DNA of 64,000 nt from assembly GCF_000372825.1 (NCBI RefSeq), contig NZ_KB910516.1:3453825-3517824 (forward strand), in the 5' to 3' direction. Under the pieces are notes generated by a model. The model worked only from the letters and a program-made list of their open reading frames with translations, searched no databases and was not told the DNA's origin. Shown piece after piece: positions 18,111 to 25,550 of this stretch. Source of the stretch: Methylobacterium sp. 77. GTDB taxonomy: Bacteria > Pseudomonadota > Alphaproteobacteria > Rhizobiales > Beijerinckiaceae. How positions within the stretch are numbered: position 1 is the stretch's first letter; every line of letters starts with the position of its first letter. The position numbers and the translations under genes were made by a program.

Positions 18111-18184
18111 TGGAGCGGGCGGCGGGAATCGAACCCGCATATTCAGCTTGGGAAGCTGACGTTCTACCACTGAACTACGCCCGC
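18111..18184 (-). tRNA. tRNA-Gly (anticodon CCC)
   Basis: The reverse strand folds as a standard cloverleaf. The acceptor stem is GCGGGCG/CGCCCGC, the D-arm contains GTTCAGTGGTAGAAC, and the anticodon arm CAGC-TTCCCAA-GCTG gives anticodon CCC. The T-arm carries GTTCGATTC. CCA is encoded at the 3' end (18113-18111). It reads GGG codons. Confidence 0.95.
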
Positions 18185-18490
18185 ATGCCGGCCGCCGTAA
18201 GGCCTGAAGAGGCGCATTCCGATATCCCGACGAGGCGGACCATACCAGAGCGGCCGGCATTGTCCACGGCCTCCTCCGAGGCCCGGTCGTCCAAGGTTTG
18301 GTCGTCCAAGACTCGGTCGTACAAGGCTCGGTCGTGCCGTTCAGCGAACGGTCCACGTTCCCAACGGCGAGGCTTTCCGATAGCGTGCCGCCGGGTTCGG
18401 CACATGGATCCGGACGAGCGCGCGGCCGGAGCGGTTGGTCCGCTCGGCACGGCGCCCACCTCCAAACATGCGGATCTTTGAAGTACACCG
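18185..18490. other. Intergenic region with tandem repeat
   Basis: This is 306 bp between the tRNA-Gly and maf, without a supported gene. It contains a 15-bp tandem repeat, listed separately. The maf promoter must lie here or just before the repeat. Confidence 0.45.
18285..18338 (+). repeat. 15-bp tandem repeat
   Basis: A unit of 15 bp (GGTCGTCCAAGGTTT at 18285-18299) is followed by variant copies at 18300-18314 and 18315-18329 and a partial fourth copy from 18330. The GGTCGT-CAAG core is kept in the three full copies. It lies 150-200 bp before maf. Confidence 0.75.
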
Positions 18491-19177
18491 ATGGACATTT
18501 CCTCCGCCCAGGGCGGCACGCACGCCACGATGATTGACGCGTCCGGCGAGACGCCGCGCCGCGGCCCACGCCTCGTCCTCGCTTCGGCGTCGCCGCGTCG
18601 GCTGGCGCTGCTGCAGCAGGCGGGTATCGAACCCGACGCCCTGCTGCCGGCCGATGTCGACGAGACGCCGCACAAATCCGAAGCACCGCGCGAACTCGCC
18701 CGGCGCCTCGCCCGCGCCAAGCTCGACGTGGCGGGCGATGCCGCCCGTCGCCGCGACGACATGCGGGACAGCTACATCGTCTCGGCGGATACGGTCGTGG
18801 CCGTGGGCCGGCGCGTCCTTCCCAAGGCCGAACTGCCCGATGAGGCCACGGATTGCCTGCGCCTGCTCTCCGGCCGCCAGCACCGCGTCTACACGGCGGT
18901 ATGCGTGCTCTCCCCCAAGGGCAACCGCCGCGAGCGGGTGGTGGAAACGCGCGTGCGGTTCAAGCGCCTCTCCGGCCGAGACATAGAGAGCTACATCGCC
19001 TCGGACGAGTGGCGGGGCAAAGCCGGCGGCTACGCCATCCAGGGCCTTGCCGGAGCGTTCGTGGTCAAGCTCGTCGGCTCGCACAGCGCCGTGATCGGCC
19101 TGCCGCTGTATGAGACGATCAGTCTCCTCGAAGGCGAGGGGTTTCCCGTGCGTCAGGCCTGGGGAGCGATCGCATGA
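18491..19177 (+). CDS. maf: Maf-like nucleoside triphosphate pyrophosphatase
   Basis: The 228-residue protein has the Maf signature [18 protein letters not shown], then [32 protein letters not shown] and [15 protein letters not shown]. Maf enzymes hydrolyse non-canonical or modified nucleoside triphosphates to monophosphates and have been linked to septum inhibition. The N-terminus is about 15 residues longer than usual; internal ATGs at 18530 and nearby are alternative starts. It overlaps yacG by ATGA. Confidence 0.9.
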   Translation: MDISSAQGGTHATMIDASGETPRRGPRLVLASASPRRLALLQQAGIEPDALLPADVDETPHKSEAPRELARRLARAKLDVAGDAARRRDDMRDSYIVSADTVVAVGRRVLPKAELPDEATDCLRLLSGRQHRVYTAVCVLSPKGNRRERVVETRVRFKRLSGRDIESYIASDEWRGKAGGYAIQGLAGAFVVKLVGSHSAVIGLPLYETISLLEGEGFPVRQAWGAIA

Positions 19178-19380
19178 GCGGCATCGTGCCCTCCAAGGCC
19201 AAGCCCAAGCCCAAGGCCGAACCGTGTCCGATCTGTCGCAAGCCGGCTCAGCCGGAGTTCCAGCCCTTCTGCTCGGCGCGCTGCGCCGATATCGACCTCG
19301 GCCGCTGGCTGACCGACCGCTACGCGATCCCCACCGATGAGGACGAGATCGAAGACGACACGCCGCAACGTTCACCCTGA
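19174..19380 (+). CDS. yacG: DNA gyrase inhibitor YacG, zinc-binding
   Basis: The 68-residue protein has the four-cysteine zinc site of YacG (CPICRK, then [14 protein letters not shown]) followed by an acidic tail. YacG binds GyrB and blocks DNA binding by gyrase. The maf-yacG pairing with overlapping stop and start is common in alphaproteobacteria. Confidence 0.9.
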   Translation: MSGIVPSKAKPKPKAEPCPICRKPAQPEFQPFCSARCADIDLGRWLTDRYAIPTDEDEIEDDTPQRSP

Positions 19381-19480
19381 ATCGATCTGATTGCAGGATG
19401 CGTGAGAAGGAGGCTGGACAGGTCCCCATCACCTCACTATACCCCCGCTCCAGTCGACGGCGCCGAGCGCTTCGGCGGAT

Positions 19481-19556
19481 GCCCAGGTAGCTCAGTTGGT
19501 AGAGCATGCGACTGAAAATCGCAGTGTCGGCGGTTCGACTCCGTCCCTGGGCACCA
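19481..19556 (+). tRNA. tRNA-Phe (anticodon GAA)
   Basis: A 76-base cloverleaf has the acceptor stem GCCCAGG/CCTGGGC, a D-arm with GCTCAGTTGGTAGAGC, anticodon loop CTGAAAA (anticodon GAA) and a T-arm with GTTCGACTC. CCA is encoded at 19554-19556. Confidence 0.95.
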
Positions 19557-20020
19557 TTTTTCTGATACGGCCTTTGCCTTCAGAATACTGAGCCACCAGA
19601 GGCAGTTGTGAACGGCGGACCGTGCCATGACGGGGTTCCGCATGCTCCTCAGGTTGCCCGTCCGACGATGCGGTCAGGCCCAGCCGCGCTCAGGTCAAGC
19701 ACCACATTTTCATCGACGTGAGGACGCGGGCAATGGGCCGTACCCTGTTGGTACGGTCGGGCTCAACACATCACCATTCCCCCGAGGATAGGAACGATCG
19801 GTTCCTTTCGAGGACCCGTGACCCGAAGTGAGGGAGGCGCCACAGAGGTAGCTGCGGCGGCTCTCGACCTTGCGTCAGCCCCTTTGAGTTCGATCCACCG
19901 AAGTCTCCCCGCGCGACCGCGCTGTAGTCATCCACCAGCCCGCACGGACCCCGCCCCAAGGCTCGGGGAGGCGACGAGGCAGCGAGGACGGTTTCAGTGC
20001 CGAGTGCCTGCTCTCGGCCG
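19557..20020. other. Intergenic region after tRNA-Phe
   Basis: No supported gene in 464 bp. A short GGAAC-rich palindrome lies near 19789-19803. I looked for an integrase or an attachment-site copy of the tRNA 3' end and saw none. Confidence 0.4.
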
Positions 20021-20446
20021 CTATCGGGCTCCAAACCGGGCGGCGACACCTGCGGCCTTCGACGCATCCAGCTTCTGCAACCGCGCCATGGCCCGCTCGG
20101 CGTCCCGCGTGACCGCCTCCCCGTGGCGGGCTTTGATGCAGTCGATCTCGTCCACGATGGCCTGCAGCGTGGCGAGCGCCGATGAGCCGGTGTCGGAGCC
20201 ATGAGGGGCCGCCGTCTCGACGCCAGCCCCCTCGGCAGGAGGACCCACTCGTTTCGCGAGTTCCAGAACGGCCTCCGAGATGATCCCGAGCTGCCGCCCG
20301 AAGCTTGCCACGTCCTGGGTGACCTCCGCCTCGATCTCCGGCACACCCTGATACGGATACGGAGAAATCTCCTGGCTGACCGCCCCGCTCAGCGGGGCAT
20401 AGAACGGGAAGCTGAACCACGAGAACCAGGCTGGGCTTTTGGACAT
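20021..20446 (-). CDS. Hypothetical protein
   Basis: The 141-residue protein starts at the ATG ending at 20446, which follows a strong GGAGGAG ribosome-binding site. The N-terminus is aromatic-rich (SPAWFSWFSFPFYAPLSG). The rest is helical and charged (VTQDVASFGRQLGIISEAVLELAKR, then IVDEIDCIKARHGEAVTRDAERAM), somewhat like a phasin-type amphipathic protein. I do not recognise a family. It forms a short run of small leftward genes. Confidence 0.6.
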   Translation of the reverse strand: MSKSPAWFSWFSFPFYAPLSGAVSQEISPYPYQGVPEIEAEVTQDVASFGRQLGIISEAVLELAKRVGPPAEGAGVETAAPHGSDTGSSALATLQAIVDEIDCIKARHGEAVTRDAERAMARLQKLDASKAAGVAARFGAR

Positions 20447-20591
20447 GCCGCACTCCTCCAGGGGAAGGGAGCGCAATCTTCGCGTGCAATCCTCGCACGC
20501 TCAAGCTGCCTTTGACGGATCGCAATGGCGTGCGCCGCACCAAGCACCAACGTCATGCCTCAGCCCACTCGCGCCTCAGTTCAATTGCGCC

Positions 20592-20888
20592 TCAGGCAAC
20601 CCGCGACCGTCGGTCATCCTCCGCCTTGTCGACGCCTTCGACAGTCCCTTGCTTGGCCTGTTCAGCGAGACCGCGCAGGGTGGCCACCATGGCATCCGCC
20701 TGAGCGTCGAGGGTCGGCATCTCTTGCCACTCGGAGCTGCGCCGACGCGCGATGAAAAAGGCCACCATCACTGTGCACAGGCTGCCCCCGAACGGCGCCA
20801 AGAGGACGGAGGCACTCACACCGAATGGCGCCATCATGGTCGCGGTGAGGAGACCGCCGCCGATCGCTGCGAACATCAAAGGGAGCAT
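20592..20888 (-). CDS. Small membrane protein, hypothetical
   Basis: The 98-residue protein has two hydrophobic segments (about 1-22 and 27-47) followed by a basic stop-transfer (ARRR) and a soluble acidic tail. A GGAGG ribosome-binding site precedes the ATG. No family recognised. Confidence 0.6.
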   Translation of the reverse strand: MLPLMFAAIGGGLLTATMMAPFGVSASVLLAPFGGSLCTVMVAFFIARRRSSEWQEMPTLDAQADAMVATLRGLAEQAKQGTVEGVDKAEDDRRSRVA

Positions 20889-21006
20889 GCGTGGCCTCCG
20901 GTGCGGGACCGATGGCCCGAAGGCCGGCTGGTGCCGCGATCCTACCGGGACAGGGATAGCGCTTCGTTAAGCGACACGTACTGAAGCGTGCTCGAGTCCG
21001 ACGAGC

Positions 21007-21201
21007 TTATTGCCCCCGGTCCGACTCTAATTGTCTCATGAGTTCTGCGAGCCGTGGGTCTAGTGGCTCATCGATCACCGGCTCGTACAGGGCTTGGAGT
21101 TCTGCTCCGAGGCGCCGCCGGGTCGTCTCATTCAGCGTGCCGTTGAGAGCCGTCGTGCGGGGCTTCGGCCGTGTGGGCTCGCGGTAGTCCTCAATGAGCA
21201 T
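21007..21201 (-). CDS. NepR-like anti-sigma factor
   Basis: The small protein (64-66 residues) has a C-terminal half that fits the NepR pattern: TRRRLGAELQALYEPVIDEPL followed by DPRLAELMRQLES, with the LxxLY and EP landmarks and hydrophobic spacing of the two NepR helices. NepR proteins bind the ECF sigma factor EcfG and are released by phosphorylated PhyR in the alphaproteobacterial general stress response. The start could be the ATG ending at 21207 or at 21201; AAGGA is better spaced for 21201. No phyR or ecfG gene is nearby, so it is an orphan copy. Confidence 0.65.
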   Translation of the reverse strand: MLIEDYREPTRPKPRTTALNGTLNETTRRRLGAELQALYEPVIDEPLDPRLAELMRQLESDRGQ

Positions 21202-21509
21202 CGCCATTCCTTAGCCAAGCCAAGGATTGGGAACGCGAGGGTGAGACGAAGGTTCAATATCGCGCCGTTGGCCGATCGGGAGCGGAATGCCGCGAAGGAA
21301 CGCGACGATCCGATCCTGTAAACCGGCCCGGTCCAGACGCGCGAGAGCCGCATGTCTGCAACCATGCCGCGCCATTGATTTGGCTATATAAATGCACGAC
21401 GATGCACTTATCAAAGGCTCAGACAGTATAAATCCATGGTTGCATTGTGATCTTGAGCGGCTAAGCTCCGGCGTGCAAGCCTATTCCGGGACCGCAATCC
21501 TATGGTCGC
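21202..21509. other. Divergent intergenic region before the SWIM-MoxR-VWA operon
   Basis: This is about 308 bp between the NepR-like gene (leftward) and the SWIM gene (rightward). No gene seen. An AT-rich patch at 21375-21450 is the likely promoter area of the five-gene operon. Confidence 0.45.
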
Positions 21510-22889
21510 ATGAGCCTGACGTCGTCGCAGATCCTCGACCTCGCTCCCGATGCGTCGAGCCGCAAGGCCGGTCAGGATCAGGCAAAGGCCGCCGGATGGA
21601 GTGGGCTCGGCCGGGCGGGCGACGTCGTGTGGGGGGAGATCAAGGGCAGCGGAGCGACCCCCTATCGCACGGTCGCCGACGTCTCGGGACCGTCATCGAA
21701 ATGCACCTGCCCGAGCCGGAAGTTTCCCTGCAAGCACGCCCTTGGCCTGATGCTGGCGAACTCCGCCGCGCCGCTGGTCGAGGCCGCGCCGCCCGATTGG
21801 GTTGCCGCGTGGATTCAGGCGCGGGAGAGCCGTGCCGCATCCACCGAAGGCCGGTCCCGGGAGACCGCGCCGCCGATCGACGACAAAGGGCAGGCCAAGC
21901 GTCGCCGGGCCCGTGAGGGCAAGGTCACGGGCGCCCTCGACGAACTCGATCTCTGGCTCGGCGATCTCATGCGTCGCGGTCTCGCGACGGTGCGCCGCGA
22001 GCCTTACGCATTCTGGGACCGGATGGCGGGCCGGCTCGTCGACGGGCAGGCCTCCGGTCTCGCCCGCAGGGTCCGAGCCATGCCGGGCCTCGTCGCGGCC
22101 CCGCCCGAAGCGGGCGCGGCACGACCGGAAGCGGCCCTCGCTCTCGCCCTCGGTCGCCTCTCCCTGCTGGTGCGGGCAGCACGACGGCTGGACGCGCTGG
22201 CGCCCGAACAGGCGGCGGGCGTGCGCGCCGCGATCGGCTACCCCGTGACCGCCGACGAGATGGCCGGCCGTCCCAATCGGATCGACGATTGGCGGATCCT
22301 CGCCCACGTGGTCGAGGAGGAGGACAAGCTCACCGCCCGGACCGTCTGGCTCGTCGGGCGGAAGGAGGGTGCCCTGGCTCAGGTCATCGATTACGGTACG
22401 TCGGGCTCGCCGCTGCCTCCGGTCCCGGCTGTGGGGCAGGAATTCTCCGGCGCGCTCGCCTTCCATCCCGGCGATCCGCCGCTGAGGGCGGTTTTTCGCG
22501 AGGGACGCACGCTGCCCATGCCTGCCGGCGCCCTCCCCGTGCCTGCCGACGTCTTGCCCGGCGCCACCAGCGTCGCCGTCGCCCTCGACGGATTTGCCGA
22601 CGTTCTGGCTCGGGCGCCCTGGATCGAACGCTGGCCGGTTCGGCTGTCCGGTCTGCGGCTCGGCCATGTGGCGGATGGCGCATTCGCGGCCGGCGACGCG
22701 ACCGGGCGCGTTGTGCTCCGCCCCTCACCGCACCTGCCCGCCCTGATGGCGGTCGCGGCCGGCGGTCCGGTCGATCTCTTCGGGCTCTATGACGGGTTCG
22801 GGCTCGCTCCTCTGGCCCTGGTGGCCGATGGACACCTCTATGCAATCCCCGCCCGGGATCCTCGCCCGATCCTGATGAGGGCGGCCTGA
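21510..22889 (+). CDS. SWIM zinc-finger protein
   Basis: The 459-residue protein has a SWIM zinc-binding motif at residues 65-76 (C65, C67, C74, H76 in KCTCPSRKFPCKHALGL). The rest lacks a recognisable enzymatic motif. SWIM domains bind zinc and mediate nucleic-acid or protein contacts. This is the first gene of a compact five-gene operon; its stop overlaps the next start (TGATG). In such clusters the SWIM protein is presumed an adaptor or substrate-recognition part, which is inference. Confidence 0.85.
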   Translation: MSLTSSQILDLAPDASSRKAGQDQAKAAGWSGLGRAGDVVWGEIKGSGATPYRTVADVSGPSSKCTCPSRKFPCKHALGLMLANSAAPLVEAAPPDWVAAWIQARESRAASTEGRSRETAPPIDDKGQAKRRRAREGKVTGALDELDLWLGDLMRRGLATVRREPYAFWDRMAGRLVDGQASGLARRVRAMPGLVAAPPEAGAARPEAALALALGRLSLLVRAARRLDALAPEQAAGVRAAIGYPVTADEMAGRPNRIDDWRILAHVVEEEDKLTARTVWLVGRKEGALAQVIDYGTSGSPLPPVPAVGQEFSGALAFHPGDPPLRAVFREGRTLPMPAGALPVPADVLPGATSVAVALDGFADVLARAPWIERWPVRLSGLRLGHVADGAFAAGDATGRVVLRPSPHLPALMAVAAGGPVDLFGLYDGFGLAPLALVADGHLYAIPARDPRPILMRAA

Positions 22890-24436
22890 TGAGCATCGGC
22901 GCGTCCGGCATCGACGATTGGGAGACGGCCCTCGTGACCGCCCTGCTGGGGGCCGACCGCGCGCCCGCTTCCGCCGAGATCGAGACGGTCGCCGGCGCCC
23001 TGCCGCGCGGTGAGCCGGGCGTCGCCCTGCTGGCGCGGGTCGCGGTATCGGGCATCCATCATCTTGCCGGTGCCGGCCTTGCGCCCGAGGCCTTCACGCC
23101 GGTGCCGCCGCGCGAGCCGGAAGGCCGTCCCTGCCCGCAAGCTGCCGCAGCGCGGCTCGGCCTGCTCCTCGCCGGCGGCCATGCGGCGCGGGATCGCCTG
23201 AAGGAATGGTGCGACCTGGCCGCAGCGGCGGGCGTGCGGGCGCCGCCCTGGCTGCTTCCCGCCCTGGCATCCCATCGCAGAGACTGGAAGCAGGCGATCG
23301 ACGCGATCGCGGGCGAGGAACTGGACTGGCTCGACAAGGCCTGTACCGGCGGAGGCGCAGGGGCGGAATCGTCAATCTCGGAGGGAACGGACGAGAGGCC
23401 GGCCGAGCGACGGGCGGGTTTCGTCGCCTTCCGCCTGCGCGATCCGGAGGGAGCCCGCCTCGAACTGGAGGCAGGCTTGCGCGCCGAGAAGGCGGAGATG
23501 CGCCAAAGCCTCGTCTCGGCCCTCGAAATCGGCCTGTCGGAGGCCGACGCGCCCTTCCTCGAAACCTGCCTGGACGATCGCGCAAGCGGCGTGCGCTCGG
23601 CGGCGCAGGCCCTGCTGCCGCGCCTGACCCGTTCGCTGTTCGCCTCGCGCATGGCGGCGAGGGCCAGGACGGCCCTCGTGATCGAGAGCAGTCGAAAGTT
23701 CTTCGGCGGGACGAAACACCAGTTGGTGGTCACCTTGCCGGAGGAGTCGCCGACGCTCGCCCGCGACGGGGTCGAGCCGAAAGCCTACGAACGGCATGGC
23801 GGCGGCACGAAATCCGGCCTGCTTCGCGATATCGTCGCCGCAGCACCGCTCCACGCCTTTTCCGAGCATCCGCCAGGGCTCTGGATCGAAGGGGCGCTGC
23901 GCAGCGAGTGGCCGATACCCATCGTCGAGGGCTTCCTCGACGCCATGCGCCGCGAGCGCGATCTCGACTGGGCACGGGCATCGGTCTCGGTGATGGGCGA
24001 GGGTTCAGCCGGCCGCATCTCCGGCATCAGGCCGAACGATTCCCTTCGCGAGATCTGGTCCCGCGCCGCGCGGCTGCTGCCCGATCCGGAATGGGAGGCG
24101 ACGGTGGCGAAGGTGCTTCGGACGGGCGAGGCCGCGACGATCCTCGTCATGCTGCGGCAGGCCCCCCCGGCCTTGTCGAAAGCCTTCACGGCCCCCCTCC
24201 TCGACTGGCTCGCCTCGGTGACGCGGGGCTCGGCCTCCGGTCGCCGCGATCTCGCAGCCGCTCATATGCTCCACCGCCTCGGTGAATGGGCTTGGCCCGA
24301 CGACGAGACCGCAGCCTCCGCCGCCGCCATCCTCGCCCGGCTGCCGGACGAGTCCGATGACCACCTGCGCCACCAGGTCTCCGAATTCGCAGAGACCCTT
24401 GCGATGCGCGCCACGATCCGACGGGAGTTCGCTTAA
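22889..24436 (+). CDS. DUF5691 family protein
   Basis: The 515-residue protein starts DDWETALVTALLGADRAP and has HEAT-like helical stretches (ALEIGLSEADAPFLETCLDDRASGVRSAAQALLPRL). A conserved block near residue 268 (SSRKFFGGTKHQLVVTLPEE) may be a family hallmark. I assign DUF5691 from the sequence type and the neighbours, without a search. No catalytic motif is evident. It lies between the SWIM and MoxR genes with a 1-bp overlap upstream and a 3-bp gap downstream, so it is almost certainly co-translated with them. Confidence 0.7.
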   Translation: MSIGASGIDDWETALVTALLGADRAPASAEIETVAGALPRGEPGVALLARVAVSGIHHLAGAGLAPEAFTPVPPREPEGRPCPQAAAARLGLLLAGGHAARDRLKEWCDLAAAAGVRAPPWLLPALASHRRDWKQAIDAIAGEELDWLDKACTGGGAGAESSISEGTDERPAERRAGFVAFRLRDPEGARLELEAGLRAEKAEMRQSLVSALEIGLSEADAPFLETCLDDRASGVRSAAQALLPRLTRSLFASRMAARARTALVIESSRKFFGGTKHQLVVTLPEESPTLARDGVEPKAYERHGGGTKSGLLRDIVAAAPLHAFSEHPPGLWIEGALRSEWPIPIVEGFLDAMRRERDLDWARASVSVMGEGSAGRISGIRPNDSLREIWSRAARLLPDPEWEATVAKVLRTGEAATILVMLRQAPPALSKAFTAPLLDWLASVTRGSASGRRDLAAAHMLHRLGEWAWPDDETAASAAAILARLPDESDDHLRHQVSEFAETLAMRATIRREFA

Positions 24437-24439
24437 GGC

Positions 24440-25540
24440 ATGAGTCAGAGCAACGGGACCAAGCCCGCGCAGCTGCGCCGGGCCGCCGAGGATGCCTTCG
24501 CGGAGGAATTGGAGGCGCTGCGCAGCGCCGACGAAAGACCACGCCCGCCGAACTGGCTGCTCTCGCCCCAGGCCGTCGTCACTTACCTGATGGGCGGACG
24601 GCTCGGATCCGGCTTCGAGGTCACGCCGAAATACATCGGCGACCGGCGCCTGATGGAAGTGGCGGTGGCGACCCTGGCCACCGACCGGGCGCTCCTCCTC
24701 CTCGGAACCCCCGGCACCGCCAAGAGCTGGGTCAGCGAGCATCTGGCGGCGGCGATCTGCGGCACCTCGCGCCTTATCGTGCAGGGCACCGCCGGCACCA
24801 GCGAGGAATCGATCCGCTATGGCTGGAACTATGCCCTGCTCCTCGCCAAGGGGCCGAGCCGCGAGGCCGTGGTGGCGAGCCCGATCGTGCGCGCCATGGA
24901 AGAGGGCAGGATCGCCCGCGTCGAGGAGCTGACCCGCATCCCGTCCGAGACGCAGGACAGCTTCATCACGATCCTCTCCGAGAAGACCCTGCCGATTCCC
25001 GAACTCAACGAGGAGATCGCCGCCGCCAGGGGCTTCAACCTCATCGCCACCGCCAATAACCGCGACCGTGGCGTCAACGAATTGTCGAGCGCCCTGAAGC
25101 GGCGCTTCAACACCGTGGTACTGCCCCCGCCGGCCACCATCGAGGCCGAGATCGCCATCGTCGAGAGCCGGGTGGCGGCCCTCGGGCGCGCCTTCGAAAT
25201 CCCGGCGGAGCCGCCCGGCGCGGACCAGATCCGCCGCGTCGTTACCATCTTCCGCGAGCTGCGACAGGGCGTGACGGCCGACGGCAAGAACAAGGTCAAG
25301 CAGCCCTCCGGCACGCTGTCCACGGCCGAGGCGATCAGCGTCGTCGGCAGCGGGTTGGCCCTGGCCGCTCATTTCGGCGATGGCCGCCTCTCGGCCCACG
25401 ACCTCGTCTCCGGCATCGCCGGCGCGGTGATCAAGGATCCGGTCCAGGATTCCATCGTCTGGCGCGAATATCTCGAGACCGTGGTCAAGGAACGATCGGA
25501 GTGGAAGGATTTCTACCGCGCCGCCCGCGAGAGCGCCTGA
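24440..25540 (+). CDS. MoxR-type AAA+ ATPase
   Basis: The 366-residue protein has Walker A GTPGTAKSW (residues 89-97), sensor 1 NLIATANNRDRGVNELSSALKRRF (with the arginine finger area) and a C-terminal lid with a sensor 2 region. The Walker B segment reads RIARVEELTRI, so the usual DE pair is EE. MoxR ATPases work with VWA-domain proteins as ATP-driven chaperones for assembly or activation of other proteins; here the VWA partner is the fifth gene. An unrelated zinc- or metal-dependent target could be the DUF5682 protein. Confidence 0.88.
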   Translation: MSQSNGTKPAQLRRAAEDAFAEELEALRSADERPRPPNWLLSPQAVVTYLMGGRLGSGFEVTPKYIGDRRLMEVAVATLATDRALLLLGTPGTAKSWVSEHLAAAICGTSRLIVQGTAGTSEESIRYGWNYALLLAKGPSREAVVASPIVRAMEEGRIARVEELTRIPSETQDSFITILSEKTLPIPELNEEIAAARGFNLIATANNRDRGVNELSSALKRRFNTVVLPPPATIEAEIAIVESRVAALGRAFEIPAEPPGADQIRRVVTIFRELRQGVTADGKNKVKQPSGTLSTAEAISVVGSGLALAAHFGDGRLSAHDLVSGIAGAVIKDPVQDSIVWREYLETVVKERSEWKDFYRAARESA

Positions 25541-25550
25541 TCCGCCTCCC

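Noticed and set aside
19481-20020. tRNA-Phe as an integration site for a genomic island
   Set aside because: No integrase and no repeated tRNA 3' end seen in the following sequence.
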